The notes beneath the pieces are model-generated. The model saw only the letters and a list, made by a program, of their open reading frames with translations. It searched no databases and was not told where the DNA came from. Positions 20,002 through 28,108 of a stretch of 39,419 bases of DNA are shown here, one piece after another (the first letter of the stretch is position 1; the number at the start of each line of letters is the position of its first letter). Source of the stretch: Rhodoferax sp. OV413 (lineage in GTDB: Bacteria > Pseudomonadota > Gammaproteobacteria > Burkholderiales > Burkholderiaceae_C); assembly GCF_945881795.1 (NCBI RefSeq), contig NZ_CAMCVG010000014.1, forward strand, positions 1 to 39,419, given 5' to 3'. The position numbers were made by a program, and so were the translations under genes.

Positions 20002-20080
20002 CCAGACGGCTGAGCGCATGGCCTCACAGCCTGAGTGACTGTGCGCGGGGAAATATGCGGGACAGTGCAAGGTTTCGTAC

Positions 20081-22333
20081 ATGGTCTTCCCGTACATTAA
20101 GTGTCAAGTTCAGACACAAGGCACCCGCGTGCAATCCCCCACCCCACGTCCCGTAGACACGTCGGCCCTTGCCGGCGGCGAGCCGCTTCAATTTGACGAA
20201 GGCAACCCCAAGCTCTGGAAGCTCGCGCTTGAGGCCTCGGGCGCGGGTGCGTGGGACTGGAACCTTCAGACCGGCGAAGAAATCCACTCCCCGGGCTGGC
20301 AGGAAATGCTGGGCTATGCCTTCGGTGAAATCGAATCCCTGAACCAGAGTTTTGCCGAGCGGGTCCACCCCGAAGACACCACGCTGGTCACCCGGGCACT
20401 GGAGGACTGCACAGACGGCAAGACAGAGTCCTATTCGTGCGAGCTGCGCATGCGCTGCAAGGACGGCAGCTGGAAATGGATCTTGAGCAGCGGCATGGTG
20501 GTGCGCCGCGACCCAAGCGGCCAGCCGCTGCGCATGATCGGCACACACATCGACATCCACGAGCGCAAGGAGGCCGAGGCCCTGGTGCGCCAGCAGGCCT
20601 TTTTTGACCCGCTGACCAACCTGCCCAACCGCCGCATGCTGCGCGACCGGCTGGAGCAGGAAATCAGCCGCAACCGGCGCGACGGCCGCAAGATGGCGCT
20701 GCTGCTGATGGACCTGGACCACTTTAAAGAGGTGAACGACACGATGGGCCACGATGCCGGCGACGTGCTGCTCGTCGAAGCAGCCAAGCGACTGCGCGCC
20801 TGCGTGCGCGAGCACGACACGGTGGCCCGCATGGGCGGCGACGAATTCACCCTCTTGATTACCGCGCTGGACGACGCCGCCACGCTGGAGCCGGTGCTCC
20901 ACAAGCTGCTCGAAACCATGGCCCGGCCCTTTGAGATGCAGGGGGAGCGGGTGTTTGTGTCGGCGAGTATCGGTGTGGCCTTGCATCCCGACGACGGCAC
21001 CGACGCGGAGGTGCTGTACAAGAGCGCTGACCAGGCCATGTACGAGGCCAAGGCGATGGGCCGCAACCGCTTCAGCTTTTTCACGCCGGCCTTGCAGGAG
21101 GCGAACCTGGAGCGCGCCCGCATCACCCAGGGCCTGCATCAGGCGCTGGAAAAGCAGCAGTTTGAGCTGCACTACCAGCCGATCGTGGACCTGAGCGACG
21201 GCAGCGTGCACAAGGCTGAGGCCCTGCTGCGCTGGCGGCACCCCGAGCGCGGCCTGATCAATCCGGGGGACTTCATTCCGATTGCCGAGGCCAGCGACCT
21301 GATTGTGGACATGGGCGACTGGGTGTTTGAGGAGGTGCTGGCCCTGCTGCCGCAATGGCGCCGCACGCTGCACCCGAATTTTCAGATCAGCATCAACAGC
21401 TCGCCGGTGCAATTCCGCCGGCGCCGGCAGGCCCAGGGCACCTGGACCGAGCGGCTGCGCGCGCAAGGGCTGCCGGGGGTGAGCCTGGTGGTCGAAATTA
21501 CCGAAGGGCTGCTGCTCAAGACCGACGCCTCGGTCACCGGCCAGCTGCTTGAGTGGCGGGACGCCGGCGTGCAGGTGGCGCTGGACGACTTCGGCACCGG
21601 CTACTCGTCGCTGGCGTATCTGCAAAAGCTCGACATCGACTTCATCAAAATCGACCAGTCCTTTGTGCAGGGCCTCACGCGCCACAGTACCCAGTACATT
21701 TTGTGCAAGGCCATGGTGGTGATGGCCCATGCGATGGGCCTGAAGGTGATGGCCGAGGGCGTGGAAACCGCGGAGCAGCTGGAAATGCTGCAAGAGGCGG
21801 GCTGCGATTACGCGCAGGGCTTTTATTTCTCGCGCCCGGCACCGGCCCGAGAGATCGAGGCCCTGCTGCAAACACCCGACCTGCCCCAACGCTGGATGCC
21901 CACCAGCATGTTGCGGGGTATGCAGATTCTGGTAATCGACGACCACCCCATCATTCGCCAGGGCATGCTGGCGGCCCTGCGCCTGCTGCAGGAGGGCGTC
22001 GAGGTGCTGGAAGCCGGCGACGGAGCCCAAGGCCTGGAAATGCTGGAGGCGCACCCCCGCATCAAGGCCGTAGTCACCGATCTGGATATGCACACCATGG
22101 GCGGCATTGCGACGATTCGAGAGATGCGGCTGATGATGCCCACGCTGCCTGTGCTGGTGGTGTCAGGCTCCGAGGACCCGGCCGACTACCACGCCGCTTT
22201 AAAGGCCGGCGCCAACGGCTACTGCCCCAAGTCCGCCGGCCTTGTCACCATGCGCCACGCGCTGCGCCAGATTCTGGATGGGCGGCCGTACGTGCCCGAA
22301 TTTATGGCAGAGACTCTGAGTCCGGCGGTTTAG
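20081..22333 (+). CDS. PAS-GGDEF-EAL protein with C-terminal receiver domain
   Basis: This is a 750-residue cytoplasmic c-di-GMP signalling protein with no membrane segment. It has a PAS domain (about 45-160), a GGDEF domain (about 172-335) with intact GGDEF at 252-256 and an RxxD inhibitory site at 243-246, an EAL domain (about 345-600) with intact EAL at 380-382 and DDFGTGYSS at 502-510, then a receiver domain (613-735). The receiver keeps acidic D620/D621, phosphoacceptor D667 and K717 and resembles the NarL type without its HTH. Both cyclase and phosphodiesterase sites look functional. A C-terminal receiver is unusual; these normally sit N-terminally. A GTG at 20129 is an alternative start. 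The 3' end overlaps yggS by 32 bp, tail to tail. Confidence 0.93.
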   Translation: MVFPYIKCQVQTQGTRVQSPTPRPVDTSALAGGEPLQFDEGNPKLWKLALEASGAGAWDWNLQTGEEIHSPGWQEMLGYAFGEIESLNQSFAERVHPEDTTLVTRALEDCTDGKTESYSCELRMRCKDGSWKWILSSGMVVRRDPSGQPLRMIGTHIDIHERKEAEALVRQQAFFDPLTNLPNRRMLRDRLEQEISRNRRDGRKMALLLMDLDHFKEVNDTMGHDAGDVLLVEAAKRLRACVREHDTVARMGGDEFTLLITALDDAATLEPVLHKLLETMARPFEMQGERVFVSASIGVALHPDDGTDAEVLYKSADQAMYEAKAMGRNRFSFFTPALQEANLERARITQGLHQALEKQQFELHYQPIVDLSDGSVHKAEALLRWRHPERGLINPGDFIPIAEASDLIVDMGDWVFEEVLALLPQWRRTLHPNFQISINSSPVQFRRRRQAQGTWTERLRAQGLPGVSLVVEITEGLLLKTDASVTGQLLEWRDAGVQVALDDFGTGYSSLAYLQKLDIDFIKIDQSFVQGLTRHSTQYILCKAMVVMAHAMGLKVMAEGVETAEQLEMLQEAGCDYAQGFYFSRPAPAREIEALLQTPDLPQRWMPTSMLRGMQILVIDDHPIIRQGMLAALRLLQEGVEVLEAGDGAQGLEMLEAHPRIKAVVTDLDMHTMGGIATIREMRLMMPTLPVLVVSGSEDPADYHAALKAGANGYCPKSAGLVTMRHALRQILDGRPYVPEFMAETLSPAV

Positions 22334-23012
22334 GCCGCGCCCCGAAAATCGCGCTGCCCACGCGCACCATGGTGCTGCCGCCGGCAATGGCGGCGTCCAG
22401 GTCGGCGCTCATGCCCATCGAGAGCGTGTCGAGCGCAAAGCCCTGCGCCACTAAGGCATCAAAAAGGGCTTTAGCCCCCGTGAATACTGCGAGAGCTGCT
22501 TCAAAATCAGGAGCAGGCTCGGGGATGCACATCAGCCCGCGCAGGCGCAGCCCGGGCAGCTGCTGCACCGCTTGTGCCAGCGCGGCAGCCTCCTGCGGGG
22601 CAACGCCCGACTTGGTGGGCCCGCCGTCCACATTGACCTGAATACACACCTGCAGCGGGGGCAGATGGGCGGGGCGCTGCTCGCTCAGGCGTTGCGCGAT
22701 TTTGAGGCGGTCCACTGTGTGTACCCACTGAAAGTGCTCGGCCACCAGCTTGGTCTTGTTGCTCTGGATGGGGCCTATGCAGTGCCACTCGAGCGGCAGG
22801 TCTGCCAGCGCAGTGATTTTGTCGACCGCTTCCTGGATGTAGTTTTCGCCAAAGGCGCGCTGCCCGCCGGCATATGCGGCTTGCACTGCTTGCGGCCCGA
22901 AGGTCTTGGATACCGCCAGCAGCTGCACGCTGTCAACAGGCCGGCCGGCCCGTTCGCAGGCCCGGGCAATGCGGGCGCGCACGGCATGCAGCGTGTCGTC
23001 AATCGTCGTCAT
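22302..23012 (-). CDS. yggS: YggS/PLPBP-family pyridoxal phosphate homeostasis protein
   Basis: YggS holds PLP without known enzyme activity and helps maintain vitamin B6 and amino-acid balance. The 236-residue product has the PLP lysine in LLAVSKTFG (K36), then AFGENYIQEAVDK, WHCIGPIQSNKTK, the central HTVDRLKIA, and C-terminal LSMGMSADLDAAIAGGSTMVRVGSAIFG. ATG 23012 yields the standard N-terminus. It is divergent from pilT (48 bp gap), a neighbourhood seen widely in proteobacteria. A stretch coding for FEAALAVFTGAKALFD contains a possible copy of a dispersed repeat (see 22462-22500). Confidence 0.95.
   Translation of the reverse strand: MTTIDDTLHAVRARIARACERAGRPVDSVQLLAVSKTFGPQAVQAAYAGGQRAFGENYIQEAVDKITALADLPLEWHCIGPIQSNKTKLVAEHFQWVHTVDRLKIAQRLSEQRPAHLPPLQVCIQVNVDGGPTKSGVAPQEAAALAQAVQQLPGLRLRGLMCIPEPAPDFEAALAVFTGAKALFDALVAQGFALDTLSMGMSADLDAAIAGGSTMVRVGSAIFGARPKPPDSESLP
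22462..22500 (-). repeat. Possible dispersed ~40 bp element, copy inside yggS
   Basis: Read on the minus strand, this stretch (AGCAGCTCTCGCAGTATTCA, then CGGGGGCTAAAGCCCTTTT) aligns by eye with the copies at 29013 and 25438. About two thirds of positions are identical with the 29013 copy. It is in frame within yggS. Confidence 0.35.
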
Positions 23013-23060
23013 AATCAAGCGAGCGTACCAAACAACAGCACCCAGCCAAGAGAGGATTCC

Positions 23061-24104
23061 GTGGACATCACCCAGCTGCTCGCGTTCAGTGTCAAAAACA
23101 AGGCATCCGACCTGCACCTCTCGGCTGGGCTGCCACCGATGATCCGGGTGCATGGCGATGTGCGGCGCATCAACGTCGAGCCGCTAGATCACAAGCAGGT
23201 GCACAGCATGGTGTACGACATCATGAGCGACACGCAGCGCAAGATGTTCGAGGAGTTTCTGGAGATTGACTTCTCCTTCGAGATTGACGGGCTGTCGCGT
23301 TTCCGGGTCAACGCCTTCAACCACAGCCGCGGCGCGGGCGCGGTGTTCCGCACCATTCCCAGCAAAATCCTCACGCTCGAGCAGCTCAACGCGCCGCGTA
23401 TTTTTTCCGACCTCGCGCTGCGCCCGCGCGGCCTGGTGCTGGTAACCGGCCCGACCGGATCGGGCAAGTCGACTACGCTGGCGGCGATGGTGAACTTTCT
23501 CAACGAGTCGGAGTTCGGCCACATCCTCACCGTGGAAGACCCGATTGAGTTTGTGCATGAATCCAAAAAATGCCTCATCAACCAGCGCGAGGTGGGGCCG
23601 CACACCCTGAGCTTTGCCTCGGCGCTCAAGTCGGCGCTGCGGGAAGACCCCGACGCGATTCTGGTGGGCGAAATGCGCGATCTGGAAACCATTCGTCTGG
23701 CCATGACGGCGGCCGAAACCGGCCACCTGGTGTTCGGCACCCTGCACACCAGCAGCGCGGCCAAGACGATTGACCGGATCATCGACGTGTTTCCGTCCGA
23801 AGAAAAAGAGATGGTGCGCGCCATGCTGTCGGAGTCGCTGCAGGCGGTGATTTCGCAGACGCTGTGCAAGACCAAAGACGGCCAGGGCCGCGTTGCAGCG
23901 CATGAAATCATGATCGGCACCAGCGCAATCCGGAACCTCATCCGCGAGGGCAAGGTGGCGCAGATGTATTCGGCAATCCAGACCGGCAACAGCGTGGGCA
24001 TGCAAACCCTGGACCAGAACCTGACCGACCTGGTGCGCCGCAACGTCATCAGCTCGGCCGAGGCGCGCAGCAAAGCCAAGATCCCCGAGAACTTTCCCGG
24101 CTAG
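23061..24104 (+). CDS. pilT: Type IV pilus retraction ATPase PilT
   Basis: PilT is the hexameric inner-membrane-associated motor that depolymerises type IV pili, driving twitching motility and DNA uptake. The start is GTG 23061 with AGAGG 5 bases upstream, giving 347 residues, the family length; the open frame extends further 5' only through the yggS antisense. Walker A is GPTGSGKST (130-138), Walker B is ILVGEMRD (200-207), the His box GHLVFGTLH is at 221-229, and the PilT-specific AIRNLIRE is at 289-296. It is followed by pilU after 20 bp. Confidence 0.97.
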   Translation: MDITQLLAFSVKNKASDLHLSAGLPPMIRVHGDVRRINVEPLDHKQVHSMVYDIMSDTQRKMFEEFLEIDFSFEIDGLSRFRVNAFNHSRGAGAVFRTIPSKILTLEQLNAPRIFSDLALRPRGLVLVTGPTGSGKSTTLAAMVNFLNESEFGHILTVEDPIEFVHESKKCLINQREVGPHTLSFASALKSALREDPDAILVGEMRDLETIRLAMTAAETGHLVFGTLHTSSAAKTIDRIIDVFPSEEKEMVRAMLSESLQAVISQTLCKTKDGQGRVAAHEIMIGTSAIRNLIREGKVAQMYSAIQTGNSVGMQTLDQNLTDLVRRNVISSAEARSKAKIPENFPG

Positions 24105-24124
24105 ACAGACAAGGAGGTGTTCTC

Positions 24125-25261
24125 ATGGAACGCGACCAGGCGACAAAATTCATCAACGACCTGCTCAAGCTGATGGTCAGCCGCAACGGCAGCGACTTGT
24201 TCATCACCTCGGAGTTTCCTCCGGCCATCAAGGTCGACGGCAAGCTCACCAAGGTCTCGCCCCAGCCGCTCAATGCGGCACACACCATGGCGCTGGCCCG
24301 CTCGGTGATGAGCGACAAGCAGATTGCCGAGTTCGAGCGCACCAAGGAATGCAATTTCGCTATCGCGCCGGCGGGCATAGGGCGCTTCCGGGTGAATGCA
24401 TTCATCCAGCAGGGCAAGGTCGGCATGGTGCTGCGGGTGATTGCGCAGGTGTTGCCCACGATTGACGGGCTGGGCGTGCCGCAGGTGCTTAAGGAGGTGG
24501 CGCTGTCCAAGCGCGGGCTGTGCATTCTGGTGGGCGCCACCGGCTCGGGCAAGTCGACCACGCTGGCGGCGATGGTCGACTGGCGCAATGAAAACTCGTT
24601 TGGCCACATCATCACCATCGAAGACCCGGTGGAATTCGTGCACGCCCACAAAAACTGTGTGGTGACCCAACGCGAGGTGGGGCTGGACACTGACAACTGG
24701 GAAATCGCCCTCAAGAACTCCCTGCGCCAGGCTCCGGACGTGATTTTGATGGGCGAGATCCGCGACCGCGAGACCATGGAGCACGCCATCGCCTTCTCGG
24801 AAACCGGCCACCTGTGCCTGGCCACCCTGCACGCCAACAATGCCAATCAGGCGCTGGACCGCATCGTCAACTTCTTCCCCGAAGACCGGCGCAGCCAGCT
24901 GCTGATGGACGTGTCGCTGAACCTGCGCGCGATGGTGTCGCAGCGGCTCATCCCCAAGCAAGGCGGCAAGGGCCGTGTGGCAGCGGTCGAAGTCATGCTC
25001 AACACGCCGCTGATCTCCGACCTGATCTTCAAGGGCGAGGTCACCGAAATCAAAGAAATCATGAAAAAAAGCCGGCAGGCCGGCATGCAAACCTTTGACC
25101 AGGCCCTGTTCGACCTGTACGAGGGCAACGCGATTACCTACGAAGACGCTCTGAGAAATGCCGACTCTGTGAATGATTTGCGGCTTCAGATTAAGCTCAA
25201 CAGCCAGCGCGGCAAGTCCAGAGACCTGTCCGCCGGCACCGAAAACTTTGCGATCATGTAA
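24125..25261 (+). CDS. pilU: PilT-like accessory retraction ATPase PilU
   Basis: PilU is the PilT paralogue that adds force to retraction and depends on PilT. The 378-residue protein has Walker A GATGSGKST (137-145), ILMGEIRD as Walker B, and GHLCLATLH. It lacks the AIRNLIRE box, as expected for PilU, and carries a longer C-terminal tail. A strong AAGGAGGTG Shine-Dalgarno lies just before ATG 24125, so it is well translated from the pilT transcript. The pilT-pilU order is standard. Confidence 0.96.
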   Translation: MERDQATKFINDLLKLMVSRNGSDLFITSEFPPAIKVDGKLTKVSPQPLNAAHTMALARSVMSDKQIAEFERTKECNFAIAPAGIGRFRVNAFIQQGKVGMVLRVIAQVLPTIDGLGVPQVLKEVALSKRGLCILVGATGSGKSTTLAAMVDWRNENSFGHIITIEDPVEFVHAHKNCVVTQREVGLDTDNWEIALKNSLRQAPDVILMGEIRDRETMEHAIAFSETGHLCLATLHANNANQALDRIVNFFPEDRRSQLLMDVSLNLRAMVSQRLIPKQGGKGRVAAVEVMLNTPLISDLIFKGEVTEIKEIMKKSRQAGMQTFDQALFDLYEGNAITYEDALRNADSVNDLRLQIKLNSQRGKSRDLSAGTENFAIM

Positions 25262-25287
25262 CGGAACCCCTCTTCATAGAATCCACC

Positions 25288-26241
25288 ATGCCCAACATCA
25301 ACGACAAAACTTACGAAGCCTCCCCCACTTACTCGGTCGCCTTTTTGGGCCTGGGTGTCATGGGCTACCCCATGGCGGGACACCTGGCACGCGCCGGCCA
25401 GCAGGTTCGCGTCTACAACCGCACTGCTAGCAAATCTGAAGCATGGTGCGCAGAGTTTGCGGGGGCTAGCAGCCAATTGGGCGCTCATTCTCATGCCCCG
25501 ACACCGCGCGAAGCGGTGCAGGGCGCGGACATTGTGTTTTGTTGCGTCGGCAACGATGCCGACCTGCTCAGCGTGACGCTGGGTGCCGATCTCGGCGGCG
25601 GCAGCCGCGGCACTGACGGCGCGTTTGCGGGCATGAAAGCCGGCGCCATTTTTGTAGACCACACCACCGCCTCGGCCGACGTGGCCCGCGAACTCAGCGC
25701 AGTGGCCAAGGGCCGCGGCCTGCAGTTCATTGATGCCCCCGTCTCCGGCGGTCAGGCCGGCGCCCAGAACGGGCTGCTCACCGTCATGTGCGGCGGCGAT
25801 GCGCAGGCCTTTGAGTCGGTCAAGCCGGTGGCCATGGCGTTTTCGCGTGCCTTCACCCTGCTGGGTGAGAGCGGCGCGGGCCAGCTGGCCAAGATGGTCA
25901 ACCAGATTTGCATTGCCGGCATCGTGCAAGGCCTCTCCGAGGCGGTGGCTTTCGGGCAGCGCGCCGGGCTGGACATGAACCAGGTGCTCGATGTGATCGG
26001 CAAAGGCGCCGCGCAAAGCTGGCAGATGGACAACCGCGGCAAAACCATGGTGGCCGACAAGTTCGACTTCGGCTTTGCGGTGGACTGGATGCGCAAGGAC
26101 TTGGGCCTGGTGCTCGATGAAGCCAAGCGCAACGGCGCGCGCCTGCCCATGACCGCGCTGGTAGACCAGTTCTATGGCGATGTGCAGCTCATGGGCGGCA
26201 ACCGCTGGGATACCAGCAGCCTGATCAAGCGCCTGAAGTAA
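25288..26241 (+). CDS. NAD(P)-dependent beta-hydroxyacid dehydrogenase (3-hydroxyisobutyrate dehydrogenase family)
   Basis: The 317-residue oxidoreductase has a Rossmann domain with GLGVMG (21-26), the substrate loop FIDAPVSGGQAGAQNG, and the catalytic-lysine helix GAGQLAKMVNQ, followed by an all-helical C-terminal domain. Family members oxidise 3-hydroxyisobutyrate, tartronate semialdehyde or related acids; the exact substrate cannot be read here. The segment GASSQLGAHSHAPTP (about 65-80) looks inserted relative to relatives and coincides with a possible dispersed repeat copy. It begins 26 bp after pilU and ends just before a strong hairpin at 26252. Confidence 0.9.
   Translation: MPNINDKTYEASPTYSVAFLGLGVMGYPMAGHLARAGQQVRVYNRTASKSEAWCAEFAGASSQLGAHSHAPTPREAVQGADIVFCCVGNDADLLSVTLGADLGGGSRGTDGAFAGMKAGAIFVDHTTASADVARELSAVAKGRGLQFIDAPVSGGQAGAQNGLLTVMCGGDAQAFESVKPVAMAFSRAFTLLGESGAGQLAKMVNQICIAGIVQGLSEAVAFGQRAGLDMNQVLDVIGKGAAQSWQMDNRGKTMVADKFDFGFAVDWMRKDLGLVLDEAKRNGARLPMTALVDQFYGDVQLMGGNRWDTSSLIKRLK
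25438..25477 (+). repeat. Possible dispersed ~40 bp element, copy inside the dehydrogenase gene
   Basis: GAAGCATGGTGCGCAGAGTT followed by TGCGGGGGCTAGCAGCCAAT resembles the copies at 22462 and 29013, sharing the GAAGCA...CGCAG...CGGGGGCTA...GCC pattern. It falls in frame, where the protein has extra residues relative to relatives. Confidence 0.3.
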
Positions 26242-26251
26242 GGCGCTCTAG

Positions 26252-26279
26252 ATCAAGCGCCCCCTCCCGGGCGCTTGAT
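26252..26279. terminator. Hairpin between convergent genes, likely bidirectional terminator
   Basis: ATCAAGCGCCC (26252-26262) and GGGCGCTTGAT (26269-26279) form a perfect 11 bp stem with a 6-base loop, between the stops of the dehydrogenase and the dolP-like gene. No T-run follows on either side, so it may act as an mRNA 3'-end stabiliser rather than a classic intrinsic terminator. Confidence 0.65.
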
Positions 26280-26288
26280 TCTGCTCAG

Positions 26289-27014
26289 TTACCTGCCGGC
26301 AGGCGCTGCAGAGGCAGCAGGAGCAGGAGCAGGAGCAGGAGCAGAAGGAGAAGGAGAAGGAGTGGGGGCCGGGGCCGGCATGATGCGGGCCAGCTCTTCC
26401 TCCGAAATCACTTCCAGAATGCGCACCACCCGCTGCACACCGCTGGTGCTGCTGATGATGTCGGTCGCGCGTTTCGCCTCGCGGGCTGTCACACGGCCCA
26501 TGATGTAGACGGTGCCGCGCTCGGTGGTGAGCTTGAAGGCGTTGGCAAACAAGTCTTTGGCGTCTACCAGACCTGCCTTGGCGCGGCCGCTCACCAGCAG
26601 GTCGGATGATCGCTGCTGCACGGTGCTGATGCCCATCACGCCCAGCTCGTTGACGATGTTTCGCACGTTCTCGACGCTGGAGACCACCCTCTCCACCAGC
26701 TGCTTGTCTTGCTGACTTGGCACCTCGCCGGTGAGCAGCACCTGGCGGTTGTAGCTGGTCACATTCACATGCACCCGCTCGCCGATGTTTTCGCGGATGC
26801 GGGCCGCGGCCTTGAACTCAATGCTTTCGTCCTCGAGCTGGGTGCCGGAGGTGCGACGGTCGCTGGCCACCAGCCCCGAGCCGACCATGGCGCTGCCCAC
26901 CATCAGGGGCACGCAGGCCGTGAGGCCGCTGATGGCCAAGGTGCCGAGGACAAGACCGCGGGCCAGGCGCGGGAGAGAGAGGCGGGGGAGAGCGTGGTGG
27001 GTAGCGTTTTTCAT
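26289..27014 (-). CDS. dolP: BON-domain outer-membrane lipoprotein (DolP/YraP-like)
   Basis: DolP is a two-BON lipoprotein that supports outer-membrane integrity and localises to division sites in E. coli. The 241-residue product has a signal peptide with lipobox LTAC (C34), BON1 (about 63-130) and BON2 (about 140-205), then a Pro/Ser/Ala tail (213-241) not found in E. coli DolP. The tail DNA is a run of GGAGCA/AAGGAG hexamers (26315-26363). The ATG overlaps the diaA-like stop by 4 bp. The order yraN, diaA, dolP, with rsmI divergent, matches E. coli, which supports the assignment. Confidence 0.9.
   Translation of the reverse strand: MKNATHHALPRLSLPRLARGLVLGTLAISGLTACVPLMVGSAMVGSGLVASDRRTSGTQLEDESIEFKAAARIRENIGERVHVNVTSYNRQVLLTGEVPSQQDKQLVERVVSSVENVRNIVNELGVMGISTVQQRSSDLLVSGRAKAGLVDAKDLFANAFKLTTERGTVYIMGRVTAREAKRATDIISSTSGVQRVVRILEVISEEELARIMPAPAPTPSPSPSAPAPAPAPAASAAPAGR
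26315..26363 (+). repeat. Hexanucleotide tandem repeat in the dolP tail
   Basis: Several head-to-tail GGAGCA units pass into AAGGAG units. On the minus strand they encode Ala-Pro then Ser-Pro repeats. Changes of one unit would lengthen or shorten the tail in frame. Confidence 0.6.
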
Positions 27015-27610
27015 GGGGTAGGTTCCTGTTCACCGAGGAGTTGGGCATCCACCGCATCGCTTATGCAATGCAGGGCGAGGGTATGGACTTCTTGAATACG
27101 GGCCATCCGGTCGTGGGGCACGCTGATGTGGACATCGGTGTCGCGCATCATGGCCGCCATCTTGCCGCCGCCGGCGCCGGTCAGGCCCACCACCACCATG
27201 TCGCGCTCGTGCGCGGCCTCTATGGCGCGTAGCAGGCTCTGGGCATTGCCGGTGGTGGAGATGGCCAGCAGCACATCGCCCGGGGCGCCAAGGGCGCGCA
27301 CCTGACGCGCAAAGATCACGCTGTAGTCGTAATCGTCGGCCAGCGAGGTAATGAGGGCGGTGTCGGTGGTGAGGGCAATGGCACCGAGCTCGGGGCGCTC
27401 GCGCTCGAATCGGCCCACAAATTCGGCGGCAAAACGCTGCGCATCGGTGGCCGAGCCGCCGCTGCCGCAGGTGAGCACCTTGCCGCCACTAGTCACGCAG
27501 GCCAGCACCGCTTGCACCGCGTCGGCAATGGGTTTACTCAAGGCTTGCGCGGCCTGGTATTTCAGGTCGGCGCTGTCTATGAAGTGTTGTTGAATACGTA
27601 GTTCCAGCAT
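27011..27610 (-). CDS. diaA: SIS-domain protein, DiaA/GmhA-like
   Basis: The 199-residue protein is a single SIS domain of the phosphoheptose isomerase/DiaA type: GSGGSATDAQRFAAEFVGRF (about 48-67), AIALTTDTA, ISTTGNAQSLLRAIEAA, and the C-terminal HTLALHCISDAVD. DiaA stimulates DnaA assembly at oriC, while GmhA isomerises sedoheptulose-7-phosphate; the two are hard to separate by sequence. The yraN-diaA-dolP order favours DiaA. ATG 27610 gives the usual N-terminus (MLELRIQQHFIDSADLK). It is coupled by a 4 bp overlap to dolP. Confidence 0.88.
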   Translation of the reverse strand: MLELRIQQHFIDSADLKYQAAQALSKPIADAVQAVLACVTSGGKVLTCGSGGSATDAQRFAAEFVGRFERERPELGAIALTTDTALITSLADDYDYSVIFARQVRALGAPGDVLLAISTTGNAQSLLRAIEAAHERDMVVVGLTGAGGGKMAAMMRDTDVHISVPHDRMARIQEVHTLALHCISDAVDAQLLGEQEPTP

Positions 27611-27719
27611 GGGCGGTGATGATACCGCGCACCCTGTAAGCGTCTGTGTCGCTTCGCACAGCCGCCAGCGGGCTTTTGCGGGGCAGGTGGCAAGCCTTTG
27701 CCGCAGGGGCGGGGCTGCT

Positions 27720-28106
27720 TCAGGACGCGTCAAAGGCGGCGCGCAACCACTCCACCCCATCGCCGTCAATCACGACCACATCAAATCGGCATGGCGGCAC
27801 GGTGCGCAGGGTCAGCAGGTAGTGCCGCGCGGCAAAGATGATGCGCCGCTGCTTGACATGGCCCACGCTGGCGGCGGCACCGCCGTGGTCGGTGCGGCTG
27901 CGTTTGCGTACCTCCACAAACACCAGGGTGCCGTCGGCGTCCCGCAGAATCAGATCGATTTCTCCGCCGCCGCGCCCTGGCGTCCGATAATTGCGCGCAA
28001 GGAATTGCAGCCCCCTGGCTTGCAAAAAACCCAACGCCTGCGCTTCTGCCGCATCGCCGACTTGCTTGGTGGTGGCGCGCGCCGGCCGCGATGGAAGTAA
28101 GCCCAT
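27720..28106 (-). CDS. yraN: YraN-family (UPF0102) nuclease-like protein
   Basis: The 128-residue protein has the PD-(D/E)XK-type core GGGEIDLILRD...LVFVEVRKRS, typical of YraN/UPF0102, which is related to Holliday-junction resolvases. The biological role is not established. ATG 28106 is used; it lies in the palindrome CATATATG, whose other half holds the rsmI ATG, so the two genes diverge with only two bases between start codons. 109 bp without a gene separate it from the diaA-like gene downstream. Confidence 0.88.
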   Translation of the reverse strand: MGLLPSRPARATTKQVGDAAEAQALGFLQARGLQFLARNYRTPGRGGGEIDLILRDADGTLVFVEVRKRSRTDHGGAAASVGHVKQRRIIFAARHYLLTLRTVPPCRFDVVVIDGDGVEWLRAAFDAS

Positions 28107-28108
28107 AT

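Noticed and set aside
20024-22093. A 689-codon open frame on the minus strand opposite the PAS-GGDEF-EAL gene
   Set aside because: Its product is His/Gln/Leu-rich with no recognisable domain, and it is exactly antisense to a clear multi-domain gene; it is a GC-driven shadow.
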